Shown: positions 17,516 to 27,338, counted from the first letter of the stretch. The stretch is DNA of 55,632 nt from Westiellopsis prolifica IICB1 (GCF_004323185.1 NZ_NAPS01000002.1:113717-169348), one strand, 5' to 3'. Made by a program: numbers and translations. The notes: generated by a model not told the origin, from the sequence alone.

Positions 17516-18337
17516 ATGACTTCTGCTGGAGTATCTACTGAAGAAAGAGTACTTGTTACTGGCGCTACTGGCGGAGTTGGACAGCTGGTGGTAAGTAAGC
17601 TGTTAGAAAAAGGTTTTAAAATTCGTATTCTGACACGCAATACTGCTAAAGCCCAAAAAATGTTTGAGGATAAGGTAGAAATTGCTGTTGGTGATCTACG
17701 CGAAGAGGCTACACTTCCAGCAGCAACGGAGGGTGTTAACTACATCATATGTTGCACTGGAACTAGTGCTTTCCCTTCTGCGAAATGGGATTTTGAGGAA
17801 ACACCTAACTTAATTGCATCGATAAAGCTGTTTTTGAATCCTTCAGATGCTAAAGCTAAAGCAAAAAATAGTCCTGAAAAAGTTGATTTTCAGGGTGTCA
17901 GTGATTTAGTACAAGCAGCACCCTCTGGGTTGAAGCGGTTTGTTTATGTATCTTCCTGCGGAGTTTTACGCAAAGACAAGTTTCCCTATAGTATTCTTAA
18001 TGCCTTTGGTGTATTAGATGCCAAACAAAAAGGCGAGGAAGCGATCGCTAATTCTGGCTTGCCTTACACTATTATCCGCCCAGGTCGCCTGATTGACGGC
18101 CCCTATACTTCATACGACCTCAACACTTTGTTGCAAGCCAAAACAGGAGGTAAGCTTGGTGTAATACTGGGAACGGGTGACAAACTTACTGGTCAAACTA
18201 GTCGCATTGATGTTGCAGCAGCGTGCGTGGAATGTCTCACAAATCCTGATTGTGAAAGAAAAGCTTTTGAAATAGTTAATAGTGGATCGCGACCTTCTGT
18301 AATTGATTGGGAGGCGCTTTTCAAGGAAGCTGGATAA
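17516..18337 (+). CDS. Atypical short-chain dehydrogenase (NAD(P)-binding, SDR)
   Basis: The 273-residue product has an N-terminal Rossmann fold with the glycine motif VTGATGGVGQLV (14-25) and basic residues after beta-2 (RILTRNTAK) that favour NADP. Further along are RFVYVSSCGV and YTIIRPGRLIDGPY, as in atypical SDRs of the NmrA/Tic62-like type. The classical YxxxK pair is not evident; the motif is replaced by the region around SILNAFGVLDAKQKGE. Plastid and cyanobacterial relatives act in redox sensing or pigment chemistry, but the substrate here cannot be named. Confidence 0.85.
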   Translation: MTSAGVSTEERVLVTGATGGVGQLVVSKLLEKGFKIRILTRNTAKAQKMFEDKVEIAVGDLREEATLPAATEGVNYIICCTGTSAFPSAKWDFEETPNLIASIKLFLNPSDAKAKAKNSPEKVDFQGVSDLVQAAPSGLKRFVYVSSCGVLRKDKFPYSILNAFGVLDAKQKGEEAIANSGLPYTIIRPGRLIDGPYTSYDLNTLLQAKTGGKLGVILGTGDKLTGQTSRIDVAAACVECLTNPDCERKAFEIVNSGSRPSVIDWEALFKEAG

Positions 18338-18346
18338 ATCCTAATA

Positions 18347-18407
18347 CTTCTCGGATAAGACAAATCAATTGACATTTAAATCATGTAGAGACGCGATATA
18401 TCGCGTC
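18347..18407 (-). repeat. About 61-bp dispersed repeat ending in a GACGCGATATATCGCGTC palindrome
   Basis: The stretch TCTCGGATAAGACAAATCAATTGACATTTAAATC followed by the 18-base palindrome (18390-18407) is present in reverse orientation at 37587-37652. It lies just after the SDR stop codon. Confidence 0.75.
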
Positions 18408-18461
18408 TACAATCCCAAAAATATGACGAAAAATCTTATCCCTTGCAGTATGGGGATAAGC

Positions 18462-18494
18462 CCTAATTTTTGCAAAAAACTGGCAAAAATTAGG
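18462..18494. repeat. Hairpin between convergent genes
   Basis: CCTAATTTTTGC (18462-18473) pairs perfectly with GCAAAAATTAGG (18483-18494) around nine bases. It lies between the converging SDR and ferredoxin genes. No adjoining T-tract on either strand. Confidence 0.55.
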
Positions 18495-18542
18495 ACTCAG
18501 TATCAAATGTAAAATAAAATATTTCTATTAAAAAATTTTTCT

Positions 18543-19166
18543 TTAAATATTATTACTACTGGCGATCGCCAATGTAGTTTCACTAAAGTGCTTGTCTATA
18601 AGTGCGGGTACTTGTGTGGCTTTGATACGACTATAGCGGGTTTTATCGGGCATGACTAAGTTAGGCCCTGCTTTACAATTTTTCATACAGCCAGTTCCCT
18701 TGATCGTTACCTGGTCTTCTAAACCGCGATCGCTCATAGCTGTTTGTATAGCTTGACATACTTCTGTACCGCCACGTTTCATACAATCAGATTTTTGACA
18801 TACCAAGATAGTTGATTTTGCTACTTTTGACTTGGTGTAATTAGCAGAAGATACGGTGAAGTTCTGTGTGTCTTCTTTTGTTGGTGTCACCGTGTCTATT
18901 CTGGCTGCTAAAATTCGTTCAGCTTTGAGTTTGATTTCACCTGTTTTGCGATCGTATTTTTTTTCACCCACAACTTGTAACCAAGTACCGCGCGGTAAAC
19001 GCCAGTCAAATGCTACTCGTAAATGTTTAGCTAGTTTTACATAACATTCGCCTTCAGGCGTAGCTAGCAGTAGTCCTTTGAGTTTATAGCCATCTTTAAT
19101 CACAAAATCGAGGAATCTAGCCTCCATACAAAATGCTGTTGTTTCAGTATTGTGGGGATTACTCAT
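18543..19166 (-). CDS. Protein with thioredoxin-like [2Fe-2S] ferredoxin domain
   Basis: The 207-residue product has two parts. Residues 1-105 form a beta-rich domain found in cyanobacterial homologues (GYKLKGLLLATPEGECYVKL ... LPRGTWLQVVGEKK). Residues 118-200 form a thioredoxin-fold [2Fe-2S] domain with candidate ligands Cys123-x4-Cys128 and Cys160-x3-Cys164 (LVCQKSDCMKRGG, GTGCMKNCKAGPNLVM), as in NuoE/HoxE-type ferredoxins. It is probably a soluble electron carrier or redox sensor. Cys137 is an extra cysteine in the same domain. It is encoded after a small conserved gene on the same strand (71-base gap). Confidence 0.85.
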   Translation of the reverse strand: MSNPHNTETTAFCMEARFLDFVIKDGYKLKGLLLATPEGECYVKLAKHLRVAFDWRLPRGTWLQVVGEKKYDRKTGEIKLKAERILAARIDTVTPTKEDTQNFTVSSANYTKSKVAKSTILVCQKSDCMKRGGTEVCQAIQTAMSDRGLEDQVTIKGTGCMKNCKAGPNLVMPDKTRYSRIKATQVPALIDKHFSETTLAIASSNNI

Positions 19167-19237
19167 GGTACTTACCTAATTTTTGACTAATACAACCAAT
19201 CAAGCGAGATATTACTTGAGAGAGCTTGGCGACCAAG

Positions 19238-19489
19238 CTACCAACACGCTTCTAAAGCCCAAATCAATACTTGCCGAGACGCGGTAAATTGCCGTATGAC
19301 ACTCCAAACTTGAATAGCTGTGTAAGCATTTTCAATTTGAATTGTCAAGGGTTGGTTAGTCTCGCACCAACAGGGAATATCTAGTTCCTGTAAGCGTTGA
19401 TAGACTTGCCAACGATCTGACCAATTCACTTCTACAACGTGTTTTGCTTCTATTTCTGAACTAAAAGACTTCAACATTGCCGCCCTCAA
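19238..19489 (-). CDS. Small conserved hypothetical protein
   Basis: The 83-residue product contains KHVVEVNWSDRWQVYQRLQELDIPCWCETNQPLTIQI and ends in VLIWALEACW. The pattern looks like a small alpha/beta protein and resembles short hypothetical proteins of other cyanobacteria. I do not recognise a named domain. The CWC motif and the final Cys-Trp are notable. It sits upstream of the [2Fe-2S] gene on the same strand and could be cotranscribed with it. An ATG five codons downstream (MLKSFSS) is an alternative start. Confidence 0.6.
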   Translation of the reverse strand: MRAAMLKSFSSEIEAKHVVEVNWSDRWQVYQRLQELDIPCWCETNQPLTIQIENAYTAIQVWSVIRQFTASRQVLIWALEACW

Positions 19490-20056
19490 AGTGCTATAAC
19501 CTCGCAGTAAACACTGCGTTTTGACTCCCTTGACATAGGTATTTTTGGAGTTGAACTCCTTAAATAAGCATAACCTAAGTGCAAACTTTTCTCATTAGTT
19601 TTTGCAAAAGTTTTTCAATCAAGCCTATAAGCTCAAGTAAGTTCGAGCTAAAAATAACAAAACTGAGTAATATCTGTAAAAAGAATTAATTTAGCTAAAT
19701 TAAGCCTGTATATCACAAATAAAAGCTATTTTTGATTAAAAATGTCAATAAAAAACAAAATATGTCTTTTCTCTGCTTCTTCTTAATGCAAATCTTTACT
19801 TTTTTTGCAAACTCTTTTTACTGCTAACAAATAAAACATACCCCTGCTGATGACATTGAACTGTCTAACTTTGTTCGCAAGTGAAAATCAAGTTATTTGA
19901 TGATATGAATTTTCAATAATAAATAAAAACCAAAATTTTATGTACTTAAAAATGAAAATTTAATCATATTGATCTACCTGGTTTTCATTTTTAAAATGCT
20001 AATATGTAAAAACCTAAGCGGTTAGAAAGCATAACTGCTCAAAAGCGAGGAGAACA
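19490..20056. other. AT-rich upstream region of the dps gene
   Basis: No gene supported in 567 bases. A 21-codon hydrophobic frame at 19762 has no support. The part nearest dps has a 13-base inverted repeat and a possible -10 box, listed separately. AGGAG at about 20048-20052 precedes the ATG at 20057. Confidence 0.6.
19946..20005 (+). promoter_or_regulatory. Putative dps promoter with inverted-repeat operator
   Basis: TTAAAAATGAAAA (19946-19958) and TTTTCATTTTTAA (19982-19994) are perfect 13-base arms 23 bases apart. Six bases later is a -10-like TAATAT (20000-20005), about 50 bases before the start codon. The right arm would cover the -35 region. It does not match the PerR or Fur box consensus well. 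The promoter assignment is inference. Confidence 0.4.
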
Positions 20057-20611
20057 ATGTCTGAAACGCAAACTTTATTACAAAATTTTGGTCAAGTTTA
20101 CGACAATCCTGTCTTGCTGGATCGCAGTGTCACCACTCCAGTTTGTGAAGGATTTAACGTTGTCCTAGCTAGTTTTCAAGCTCTAGCTTTACAATACCAA
20201 AAGCATCATTTCGTAGTCGAAGGTGCAGAATACTATTCTTTGCACGAGTTTTTTAACGATAGCTATAAAGAAATCCAAGAACATATCCATGATATTGGTG
20301 AACGCTTAAATGGACTGGGAGGAGTACCAGTTGCTACTTTTGCCAAATTGGCAGAATTAACTTGCTTTGAACAAGAAATAGATGGCGTATTTTCTAGCCG
20401 TGATATGGTAGAAAATGACCTCAAAGCAGAGCAGGCTATTATTAGAGTCCTCCGTGGTCAAGCTTCTCAAGCAGAGAGTTTAGGCGATCGCGCTACACGT
20501 TATCTCTACGAAAAAATCCTTTTGGAAACTGAGGAAAGAGCTTACCATTTAGCTCATTTCCTTGCCAAAGATAGTTTAACTTTAGGCTTCGTTCAACGTG
20601 TTCAAAACTAA
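20057..20611 (+). CDS. Dps-family ferritin with His-type ferroxidase site
   Basis: Mini-ferritin that oxidises and stores iron, usually with peroxide, protecting DNA and cell contents. The 184-residue product keeps the Dps four-helix core: [18 protein letters not shown], then [19 protein letters not shown]. With E. coli Dps numbering, which happens to coincide, His51, His63 and Glu82 are kept, but Asp78 is His78 and Asp67 is Asn67. This fits the histidine-type ferroxidase Dps class described for Nostoc punctiforme Dps4. The start has a good AGGAG, and a strong terminator follows, so it is monocistronic. Confidence 0.92.
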   Translation: MSETQTLLQNFGQVYDNPVLLDRSVTTPVCEGFNVVLASFQALALQYQKHHFVVEGAEYYSLHEFFNDSYKEIQEHIHDIGERLNGLGGVPVATFAKLAELTCFEQEIDGVFSSRDMVENDLKAEQAIIRVLRGQASQAESLGDRATRYLYEKILLETEERAYHLAHFLAKDSLTLGFVQRVQN

Positions 20612-20688
20612 CACTCCAATAAGTTTCAAACATTTTTGTTAAAATGTAAAGAATTTCCAAGTGTTGGTTGTAAAAAAAAATATAAAAA

Positions 20689-20722
20689 AGCAGAGATTAA
20701 AATTTTTAGTCTCTGCTTTTTT
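20689..20722 (+). terminator. Rho-independent terminator after dps
   Basis: AGCAGAGA (20689-20696) pairs with TCTCTGCT (20710-20717), and the stem extends inward through A-T pairs. A-run before and TTTTTT after. It starts 77 bases beyond the dps stop. Confidence 0.9.
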
Positions 20723-20723
20723 A

Positions 20724-21318
20724 TTATGGTATATAAACATACACAATATAATTATTGCAAATAATTCTTATATCTTAATATAGCAATTAATGTAGAATTT
20801 CAAAGCCAACTCCCCGATTTCTACAATAAGTCAGGGAGCTTGTTGTTCACGAATGATTTAGAAATGAAATGCTATCCTAAGCATTTCTGTTTCAAAAACC
20901 CTCATCTTTTTAAACTTACTTTATGTATAGTTAAAATTACATTGTCCTTGTATTGAGAAAAATAACTAACAAGAGTTACATTCAGCAAAACAATTGCAAA
21001 ATATTGCATCATTACTACATGTAATTAAAGTATCGAAAAATCGTAAAAATCAGTTTAAAAATCTAAAAAATAAATTGACAATATAATTGAACTGTGTTTT
21101 TTTTGTGAAACTTCCATAACTTTGCCTTCTTGCTGTGACCAACAGGAAGTAACACCATAAAATCCTGGAAATAGGAGAAAAATCGATAAGAGCAGCTTTT
21201 CCTTACTTGGTAGCTGTGATTAAATGCAGAAAAGTTGATAATAGACAGCATTAGTAGTAGGTAGCAAAGACCCTTAAAATAATCAAGATTTGTATTCTCT
21301 TACTCCAAAACAAGAACT
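20724..21318. other. AT-rich intergenic region upstream of carB
   Basis: No gene supported. It contains a degenerate copy of the CCCCGA...TCAGGGAG hairpin repeat (about 20809-20840). A minus-strand open frame at 21063-21251 has no recognisable product. No promoter was identified. Confidence 0.55.
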
Positions 21319-24300
21319 ATGCCCCGTCGTGATGACATTAAAAAAATTCTACTATTAGGGTCAGGCCCAATAGTGATTGGACAAGCTTGTGAATTTGACT
21401 ACTCTGGAACCCAGGCTTGTAAAGCGTTACGAGAAGAAGGTTATGAAGTAGTGTTGGTGAACTCCAACCCTGCTACTATTATGACCGATCCGGAAACAGC
21501 CGATCGCACCTACATTGAACCACTCACACCCGAATTAGTCGCAAAAGTAATCGCCAAAGAACGCCCCAACGCCTTGTTACCAACAATGGGAGGACAAACC
21601 GCCCTTAACATTGCTGTAACTTTGGCAAAAAGCGGATTGTTGGAACAGTACAACGTCGAATTAATCGGTGCGAAGTTACCAGCAATAGAAAAAGCCGAAG
21701 ACAGAAAACTGTTTAACGACGCCATGGCTAAGATCGGCGTCAGCGTGTGTCCCAGTGGAACAGCTTCATCACTAGAAGAAGCAAAAGCGATCGCCCACCG
21801 CATCGGTACTTATCCTTTAATTATTCGTCCTGCTTTTACCTTGGGTGGTACTGGTGGTGGGATTGCTTACAACGAAGAAGAATTTGCGGAAATGGCCCAA
21901 GGTGGAATTGATGCTTCGCCAGTATCGCAAATTCTGATTGACCAATCTTTACTAGGTTGGAAAGAATACGAACTGGAAGTCATGCGCGATTTAGCAGATA
22001 ACGTGGTGATTATCTGCTCAATTGAAAACCTAGACCCAATGGGTATCCATACCGGAGACTCAATTACCGTCGCCCCAGCCCAAACCCTTACCGACAAAGA
22101 ATATCAACGGCTGCGGGATATGGCAATTAAAATTATCCGCGAGATTGGCGTAGAAACTGGTGGTTCTAATATTCAGTTTGCCGTCAATCCTGTGGATGGG
22201 GAAGTCGTTGTCATTGAAATGAACCCCCGTGTTTCTCGTAGTTCGGCTTTGGCGAGTAAAGCAACTGGTTTCCCCATCGCCAAAATGGCAGCAAAATTAG
22301 CTGTCGGTTACACTTTGGATGAAATTAAAAACGACATCACAAAGAAAACTCCTGCTTCCTTTGAACCGACTATAGATTACGTAGTCACCAAAATACCCCG
22401 GTTCGCTTTTGAAAAGTTCCCCGGTTCTGAACCAGTACTAACCACACAAATGAAGTCCGTAGGGGAAGCAATGGCTATGGGACGGACATTTAACGAGTCT
22501 TTCCAAAAAGCCTTGCGTTCTCTGGAAACAGGACGCGCCGGTTGGGGATGCGACATCAAAGAAAAACTCCCCAGTGGTGAACAAATTCGCGCCCAACTGC
22601 GGACACCAAATCCTGAGCGCATTTTTGCTGTGCGCCATGCTATGCAATTGGGTCTGAGTATTGAAGAAATCTACGAATTAACTGGGATTGACCCTTGGTT
22701 CCTCGACAAAATGCAGGAACTATTGGAAATCGAAAAATTCCTGAAGCGGACACCATTACAGAGCTTGACACAAGAGCAAATGTATGCAGTGAAGCGTCAA
22801 GGATTTAGCGATCGCCAGATTGCCTATGCCACCAAAACCACAGAAGATGAAGTCAGAGCATACCGCAAACAATTAGGTGTCATCCCAGTATATAAAACAG
22901 TGGATACCTGCGCGGCTGAGTTTGAGGCATTCACTCCCTACTATTATTCAACCTACGAAGAAGAAACAGAGATTTTGCCTACAGATAAACCCAAAGTCAT
23001 GATTTTGGGTGGTGGTCCAAACCGGATTGGTCAGGGAATTGAATTTGACTACTGTTGTTGTCATGCAGCCTTTGCACTCAAGAACACAGGCTATGAAACC
23101 ATCATGGTCAACTCTAACCCGGAAACCGTGTCAACGGATTATGACACAAGCGATCGCCTTTATTTTGAACCCCTCACAAAAGAAGATGTACTAAACATCA
23201 TTGAGGCAGAAAATCCTGTAGGTATAATTGTCCAGTTTGGTGGACAAACACCTTTGAAATTAGCTGTACCATTGCAGAAATATTTAAAATCGTCCTTTGT
23301 CACTAATAACCAAGAACAAATAACCAAAATTTGGGGTACTTCTCCAGATTCGATTGACATGGCTGAAAACCGGGAACGGTTTGAGAAAATTCTCAAACAA
23401 TTAAATATTGCTCAACCAGCAAATGGTATTGCTCGTACCTATGAAGACGCCTTGATTGTCGCCAAACGCATTGGCTATCCGGTGGTAGTGCGTCCTAGCT
23501 ATGTGTTGGGAGGTAGAGCCATGGAAATTGTCTACTCTGATACAGAATTAGAACGCTACATGACCTTTGCGGTGCAAGTAGAACCAGAACACCCGATTTT
23601 AATCGATAAATTCCTGGAAAATGCGATCGAAGTAGACGTAGATGCGATCGCAGATCACACAGGTAGAGTCGTCATTGGTGGGATAATGGAACACATTGAA
23701 CAAGCGGGTATCCATTCAGGAGACTCAGCGTGTTCTTTACCTACTATTTCCCTACCAGTAACAGTTCTTGATCAAATTCGTCAGTGGACAGTGCAATTAG
23801 CACAAGCACTAAATGTGGTTGGGCTGATGAATATTCAATTTGCTGTGGCTGCTGCTCAAACTGAATCGCCCCAAGTATACATTTTAGAAGCTAATCCCCG
23901 TGCTTCTCGCACTGTGCCATTTGTTTCTAAAGCTACAGGCGTACCTTTGGCAAAACTGGCATCCTTAATTATGTCAGGTAAAACTTTAGAGGAACTTGGC
24001 TTTATACAGGAAGTCATACCATCCCATATTGCTGTGAAGGAGGCTGTATTACCCTTTAACAAATTCCCCGGTACTGATACCATACTTGGCCCAGAAATGC
24101 GTTCCACTGGTGAAGTTATGGGTATAGACAGTGACTTTGGACGCGCTTTTGCTAAGGCAGAATTAGGTGCTGGCGAGCGTTTACCCTTGAGTGGTACAGT
24201 ATTTGTCTCAATGAACGATCGCGACAAAGCAGCAGCAGTAACAGTAGTTAAAGAATTTATCGATTTAGGCTTTACCGTCATGGCTACTGACGGTACACGT

Positions 24301-24591
24301 CGTGTTCTCCATGAGCATGGTCTAGAAGTAGAGTTGGTATTAAAACTCCACGAAGGACGCCCCCATGTGTTGGATGCAATTAAAAATCACAAAATTCAAC
24401 TCATTATTAACACACCTTCAGGAGAAGAAGCCCAAAGCGACGCTAGGCTGATTCGCCGTACAGCCTTAGCTTATAAAATCCCCATTATCACTACCATTGC
24501 TGGCGCCAAAGCCACTGTTGCAGCGATCCATTCTCTGCAAAACACAACCTTAGATGTTAAAGGCATCCAAGATTATTGCATGGTTACATAG
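21319..24591 (+). CDS. carB: Carbamoyl-phosphate synthase large subunit
   Basis: Makes carbamoyl phosphate from bicarbonate, ammonia (from CarA) and two ATP, feeding arginine and pyrimidine synthesis. The 1090-residue product has the internal duplication expected: two ATP-grasp halves, each opening with a [22 protein letters not shown]-like segment (residue 10; second copy [20 protein letters not shown] at about 559) and each with a [13 protein letters not shown]-type loop. An MGS-type regulatory domain follows (about 950-1085: [20 protein letters not shown] ... [17 protein letters not shown]). Length is normal. The stop codon lies at the edge of the adapter-contaminated stretch that follows, but the protein end looks intact. 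Confidence 0.98.
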   Translation: MPRRDDIKKILLLGSGPIVIGQACEFDYSGTQACKALREEGYEVVLVNSNPATIMTDPETADRTYIEPLTPELVAKVIAKERPNALLPTMGGQTALNIAVTLAKSGLLEQYNVELIGAKLPAIEKAEDRKLFNDAMAKIGVSVCPSGTASSLEEAKAIAHRIGTYPLIIRPAFTLGGTGGGIAYNEEEFAEMAQGGIDASPVSQILIDQSLLGWKEYELEVMRDLADNVVIICSIENLDPMGIHTGDSITVAPAQTLTDKEYQRLRDMAIKIIREIGVETGGSNIQFAVNPVDGEVVVIEMNPRVSRSSALASKATGFPIAKMAAKLAVGYTLDEIKNDITKKTPASFEPTIDYVVTKIPRFAFEKFPGSEPVLTTQMKSVGEAMAMGRTFNESFQKALRSLETGRAGWGCDIKEKLPSGEQIRAQLRTPNPERIFAVRHAMQLGLSIEEIYELTGIDPWFLDKMQELLEIEKFLKRTPLQSLTQEQMYAVKRQGFSDRQIAYATKTTEDEVRAYRKQLGVIPVYKTVDTCAAEFEAFTPYYYSTYEEETEILPTDKPKVMILGGGPNRIGQGIEFDYCCCHAAFALKNTGYETIMVNSNPETVSTDYDTSDRLYFEPLTKEDVLNIIEAENPVGIIVQFGGQTPLKLAVPLQKYLKSSFVTNNQEQITKIWGTSPDSIDMAENRERFEKILKQLNIAQPANGIARTYEDALIVAKRIGYPVVVRPSYVLGGRAMEIVYSDTELERYMTFAVQVEPEHPILIDKFLENAIEVDVDAIADHTGRVVIGGIMEHIEQAGIHSGDSACSLPTISLPVTVLDQIRQWTVQLAQALNVVGLMNIQFAVAAAQTESPQVYILEANPRASRTVPFVSKATGVPLAKLASLIMSGKTLEELGFIQEVIPSHIAVKEAVLPFNKFPGTDTILGPEMRSTGEVMGIDSDFGRAFAKAELGAGERLPLSGTVFVSMNDRDKAAAVTVVKEFIDLGFTVMATDGTRRVLHEHGLEVELVLKLHEGRPHVLDAIKNHKIQLIINTPSGEEAQSDARLIRRTALAYKIPIITTIAGAKATVAAIHSLQNTTLDVKGIQDYCMVT

Positions 24592-24614
24592 GGGATCGGG
24601 GAAAGGGGATCGGG

Positions 24615-24634
24615 CATCTAGATGTGTATAAGAG
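24615..24634. other. Fragment of Nextera junction adapter (sequencing artefact)
   Basis: CATCTAGATGTGTATAAGAG is identical to the inner 20 bases of the mate-pair junction adapter seen complete at 24747-24784. It is flanked by a 28-base direct duplication. Confidence 0.92.
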
Positions 24635-24746
24635 CATAGGGGATCGGGGAAAGGGGATCGGGGAAAGGGGATGGGCATAAAGCATTGGGCATGGGGCATT
24701 GGGCATGGGGCATGGGGCATGGGGCATGGGGCATAAAGCACTAGGC

Positions 24747-24784
24747 CTGTCTCTTATACACATCTAGATGTGTATAAGAGACAG
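24747..24784. other. Complete Nextera mate-pair junction adapter (sequencing artefact)
   Basis: CTGTCTCTTATACACATCT (24747-24765), the 19-base Tn5 mosaic end used in Illumina Nextera kits, is joined directly to its reverse complement AGATGTGTATAAGAGACAG (24766-24784). This head-to-head arrangement is the circularisation junction of Nextera mate-pair libraries. An open frame that starts MCIRDR across it is spurious. Confidence 0.97.
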
Positions 24785-24945
24785 GGGCATGGGGCATAAA
24801 GCATTGGGCATGGGGCATTGGGCATTGGGCATCCATTATTCTCCTTTGTCTCCCTGCTCCCCACAATCCCCGTTACCCCTTATCCCCAGAGGGGGCCCCT
24901 ACCTTCCCCAATCCCCGATCCCCGATCCCCAATCCCCGATCCCCA

Positions 24946-25414
24946 TGTTCAGCGCTTTTAATAAAAATTTAATAATTATAGAGGGAGATGATTATAGTTA
25001 TTATTGAGTTTTATTAAGAAAAATTAGAAAAAATTCTTGCTCTTGCTAAAGTTATGGAATAAGCTTGTAGATGCAATTTCAAAAAATCACTTAGCTGAAG
25101 TCAATAAAAATAACACACAATTGTAGTCTGTACTATAGTCAGAAAATTATTATAAATGTTACAATGCTTAATAATATAACAGTCGCAAAATGTTTTACAA
25201 AATACCATCTTTATGACTGTGGGTACTTGTGCATAAAAAAAAGTGATTGTAGTCTTTAACAACTGAGAACAAATCAGAACTACGAGTCGTCCTCATCTTA
25301 CCGGGCGTGTGAATAGTAGCGTAAATCCAAAATCGCTTGACTGGGTAGATACCCAGGCAAAGACATCTATCAAAGACCCCACTTCCAAACCAAGAGTTAC
25401 TAAAGAGTAGTGCC
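24946..25414. other. Upstream region of the sigma-factor gene
   Basis: AT-rich sequence without a supported gene. From about 25195 to 25414 the composition becomes balanced, which suggests a long 5' leader. No promoter could be named. The ATG at 25415 has only a weak AGAGTAG upstream. Confidence 0.5.
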
Positions 25415-26371
25415 ATGAAGACCGCTCAGACAGCTACAGACCTAGTGCGGACTTACCTACGTGAAATTGGTCGCGTGCCATTGTTAACACACGAGGAAGA
25501 GATTTTCTATGGCAAACAGGTGCAGCGAGCAGTAGCCCTACGGGAGGTTAGAGAGTTACTAGAGCACCAGTTAGGTCGTGAACCAACACTAGAAGAATGG
25601 GCGACAGCGACGCATTTAGAAGTCACAGAATTAGATAAAGCGATCGCTAATGCTGAAATTGCTAAACGCAGGATGGTCGAAGCTAATCTGCGACTGGTGG
25701 TTTCTGTGGCGAAAAAGTATATTAAGCGCAACGTTGATTTGCTGGACTTAATCCAAGAAGGTAGCATTGGGATGCAGCGCGGTGTAGAAAAATTTGACCC
25801 TACCAAAGGTTACAGATTTTCTACCTATGCTTATTGGTGGATACGTCAAGCCATAACTCGTGCGATCGCCGAAAAAGGTCGGACTATTCGCTTACCGATT
25901 CATATTACCGAAAAACTAAATAAAATCAAAAAAGCACAACGTCAATTATCCCAAAAATTAGGACGCGCTCCTTCGGTTTCAGAATTAGCACAAGAATTAG
26001 AATTAACCCCCAAACAAGTACGAGAGTATCTCGAAAAAGCACGTGTGCCTCTATCTCTAGATATACGTTTGGGAGATAATTATGATACCGAACTAGGAGA
26101 AATGCTAGAAGATCCAGGAGCATCTCCAGAAGATTTTGTCACCCAGTCTTCCTTATCTGGTGACTTAGAAGTTCTCATGGCGGATCTCACACCACAACAA
26201 CGGGAAGTAATATCCTTGCGCTTTGGTTTAAATGACGGACACGCCCTGACTCTAGCTAAGATTGGCGAAATACTCAACATCAGCCGCGAACGAGTGCGAC
26301 AAATCGAACGGGAGGCCCTAACTAAACTCCGCAAATCTAAACTCAGTATCAATGAATATTTAGCAAGTTAA
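25415..26371 (+). CDS. Group 2 RNA polymerase sigma factor (RpoD/SigA family)
   Basis: Promoter-recognition subunit for stress, nitrogen or circadian gene sets. The 318-residue product starts with region 1.2 ([22 protein letters not shown]). Region 2 has [55 protein letters not shown], the canonical -10 recognition helix. Region 3 follows, then region 4 with the -35 helix-turn-helix ([27 protein letters not shown]). Lacking the long region 1.1 of SigA, it is a group 2 sigma (SigB to SigE type); which one cannot be decided by eye. It is monocistronic by position. Confidence 0.94.
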   Translation: MKTAQTATDLVRTYLREIGRVPLLTHEEEIFYGKQVQRAVALREVRELLEHQLGREPTLEEWATATHLEVTELDKAIANAEIAKRRMVEANLRLVVSVAKKYIKRNVDLLDLIQEGSIGMQRGVEKFDPTKGYRFSTYAYWWIRQAITRAIAEKGRTIRLPIHITEKLNKIKKAQRQLSQKLGRAPSVSELAQELELTPKQVREYLEKARVPLSLDIRLGDNYDTELGEMLEDPGASPEDFVTQSSLSGDLEVLMADLTPQQREVISLRFGLNDGHALTLAKIGEILNISRERVRQIEREALTKLRKSKLSINEYLAS

Positions 26372-26383
26372 GGCGAGTTGGAT

Positions 26384-26460
26384 GGATTTCATGAGCAACG
26401 ACATCCCACCCTCAAATAAATTGCGCGGCTCATAGCCAAAACCCACTGAATGGGTTTTGG
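26384..26460 (+). repeat. Hairpin repeat family, copy with AACCCA/TGGGTT stem
   Basis: GGATTTCATGAGCAACGACATCCCACCCTCAAATAAATTGCGCGGCTCATAGCC leads into a short stem AACCCA/TGGGTT. It joins the words of copies 631 and 3386, showing that they are one family. It is followed (26490-26540) by a piece of the 60-bp repeat (GTGTCTACCCATAACGGTAG). These fill most of the gap 26372-26732. Confidence 0.7.
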
Positions 26461-26732
26461 CTTGTTTATTAAGTCTACTTTAACTAGACGTCCATGTGTC
26501 TACCCATAACGGTAGCGCGTCTACGCCTCTACGCCTCTACCAATCACTATGGTGATACTTTCCGCTTGCTTTGGTACGGTTACACCCACTGTCAACACAA
26601 CTTCAGCCTGTTACATTAGTTTGCAGAAGCACACAACAGCAATAGTAAAGTTGAACAGATGATTCATAATCTGTGATTAAAGTTTATTGAAATTCAGTTT
26701 CCCTGCTGTTGTGGTAGTACAGGAGGAAAAAC

Positions 26733-27077
26733 GTGAACAACCCATCTAAGAAAGTCTCAGAATTTTTTAACGGTGAGTCAGAAACCGAGAACTATTTGTG
26801 GCAGTATGTTAAATCATTGACTCCAGATACCGTTAGTCAGCTATCTCAACCTGCTTCTCCTGAAGTATTTCAGGTAATGGAACGGAATATTATTGGAATT
26901 TTGGGTAATTTGCCGCCTGAACACTTTGGTGTTACTATTACCACTAGCCGTGAAAGCCTCGGTCGTCTGTTAGCATCTGCGATGATGAGCGGTTACTTCT
27001 TGCGTAATGCTGAACAGAGAATGAACTTTGAATTGGCGCTCCAAAGTACGGAAGTCAACAACCATGAAGTTGAATAG
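26733..27077 (+). CDS. DUF760 family protein
   Basis: The 114-residue product carries the DUF760 sequence conserved in cyanobacteria and plastids: LWQYVKSLTPDTVSQLSQPASPEVFQVMERNIIGILGNLPP, then FGVTITTSRESLGRLLASAMMSGYFLRNAEQRM. Function unknown; it is predicted helical and soluble. The start is GTG, supported by a strong AGGAGG at 26721-26726 six bases upstream. It is probably a single gene with a hairpin terminator about 260 bases on. Confidence 0.9.
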   Translation: MNNPSKKVSEFFNGESETENYLWQYVKSLTPDTVSQLSQPASPEVFQVMERNIIGILGNLPPEHFGVTITTSRESLGRLLASAMMSGYFLRNAEQRMNFELALQSTEVNNHEVE

Positions 27078-27338
27078 CATTAAAAATTAGCTATTACAAA
27101 GATTAAATAAAGCAAATAAGTTGATTTTAGGCTTTGTCCTAGCCACAATCAGCTGATGAAGTGACTAATAAGATAGCTGAATGTAGTCATACCAATTTAA
27201 AAAAAGGATGCGACAGATAGATTCATATAACTCTTATGCACAAAGAGTTTCCCAATCCAAAATCCAAAATCTAAAATGGTATCAGCCTCTGAAACGAGAC
27301 TACTGAAAATTTAATATACAAATTGTCTTAAAATACAG

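Larger units (their letters stand above)
24587..24945. repeat. Heptanucleotide tandem repeats with duplicated blocks
   Basis: Runs of GGGATCG, GGGGCAT and (on the other side) CCCCGAT heptamers fill this stretch. Two blocks are duplicated around adapter sequence. A 28-base block at 24587-24614 is repeated at 24635-24662, and the GCATAAAGCATTGGGCAT block near 24676 is repeated near 24791. The heptamers themselves are typical cyanobacterial repeats, but the duplications probably come from the assembly. Copy number here should not be trusted. Confidence 0.8.

Noticed and set aside
19762-19827. 21-codon hydrophobic frame MSFLCFFLMQIF in the dps upstream region
   Set aside because: It matches no known small photosystem or cytochrome subunit and has no ribosome binding site.
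23856-24281. 141-codon minus-strand frame inside carB
   Set aside because: It is a shadow of carB without recognisable product or start signal.
24747-24784. Genuine Tn5/IS50 transposon end
   Set aside because: The 19-base sequence is the engineered mosaic end, not a natural IS50 end, and it is joined head to head without any transposon genes.
24768-25007. 79-codon open frame starting MCIRDR
   Set aside because: The start is Nextera adapter sequence and the rest is heptamer repeat.
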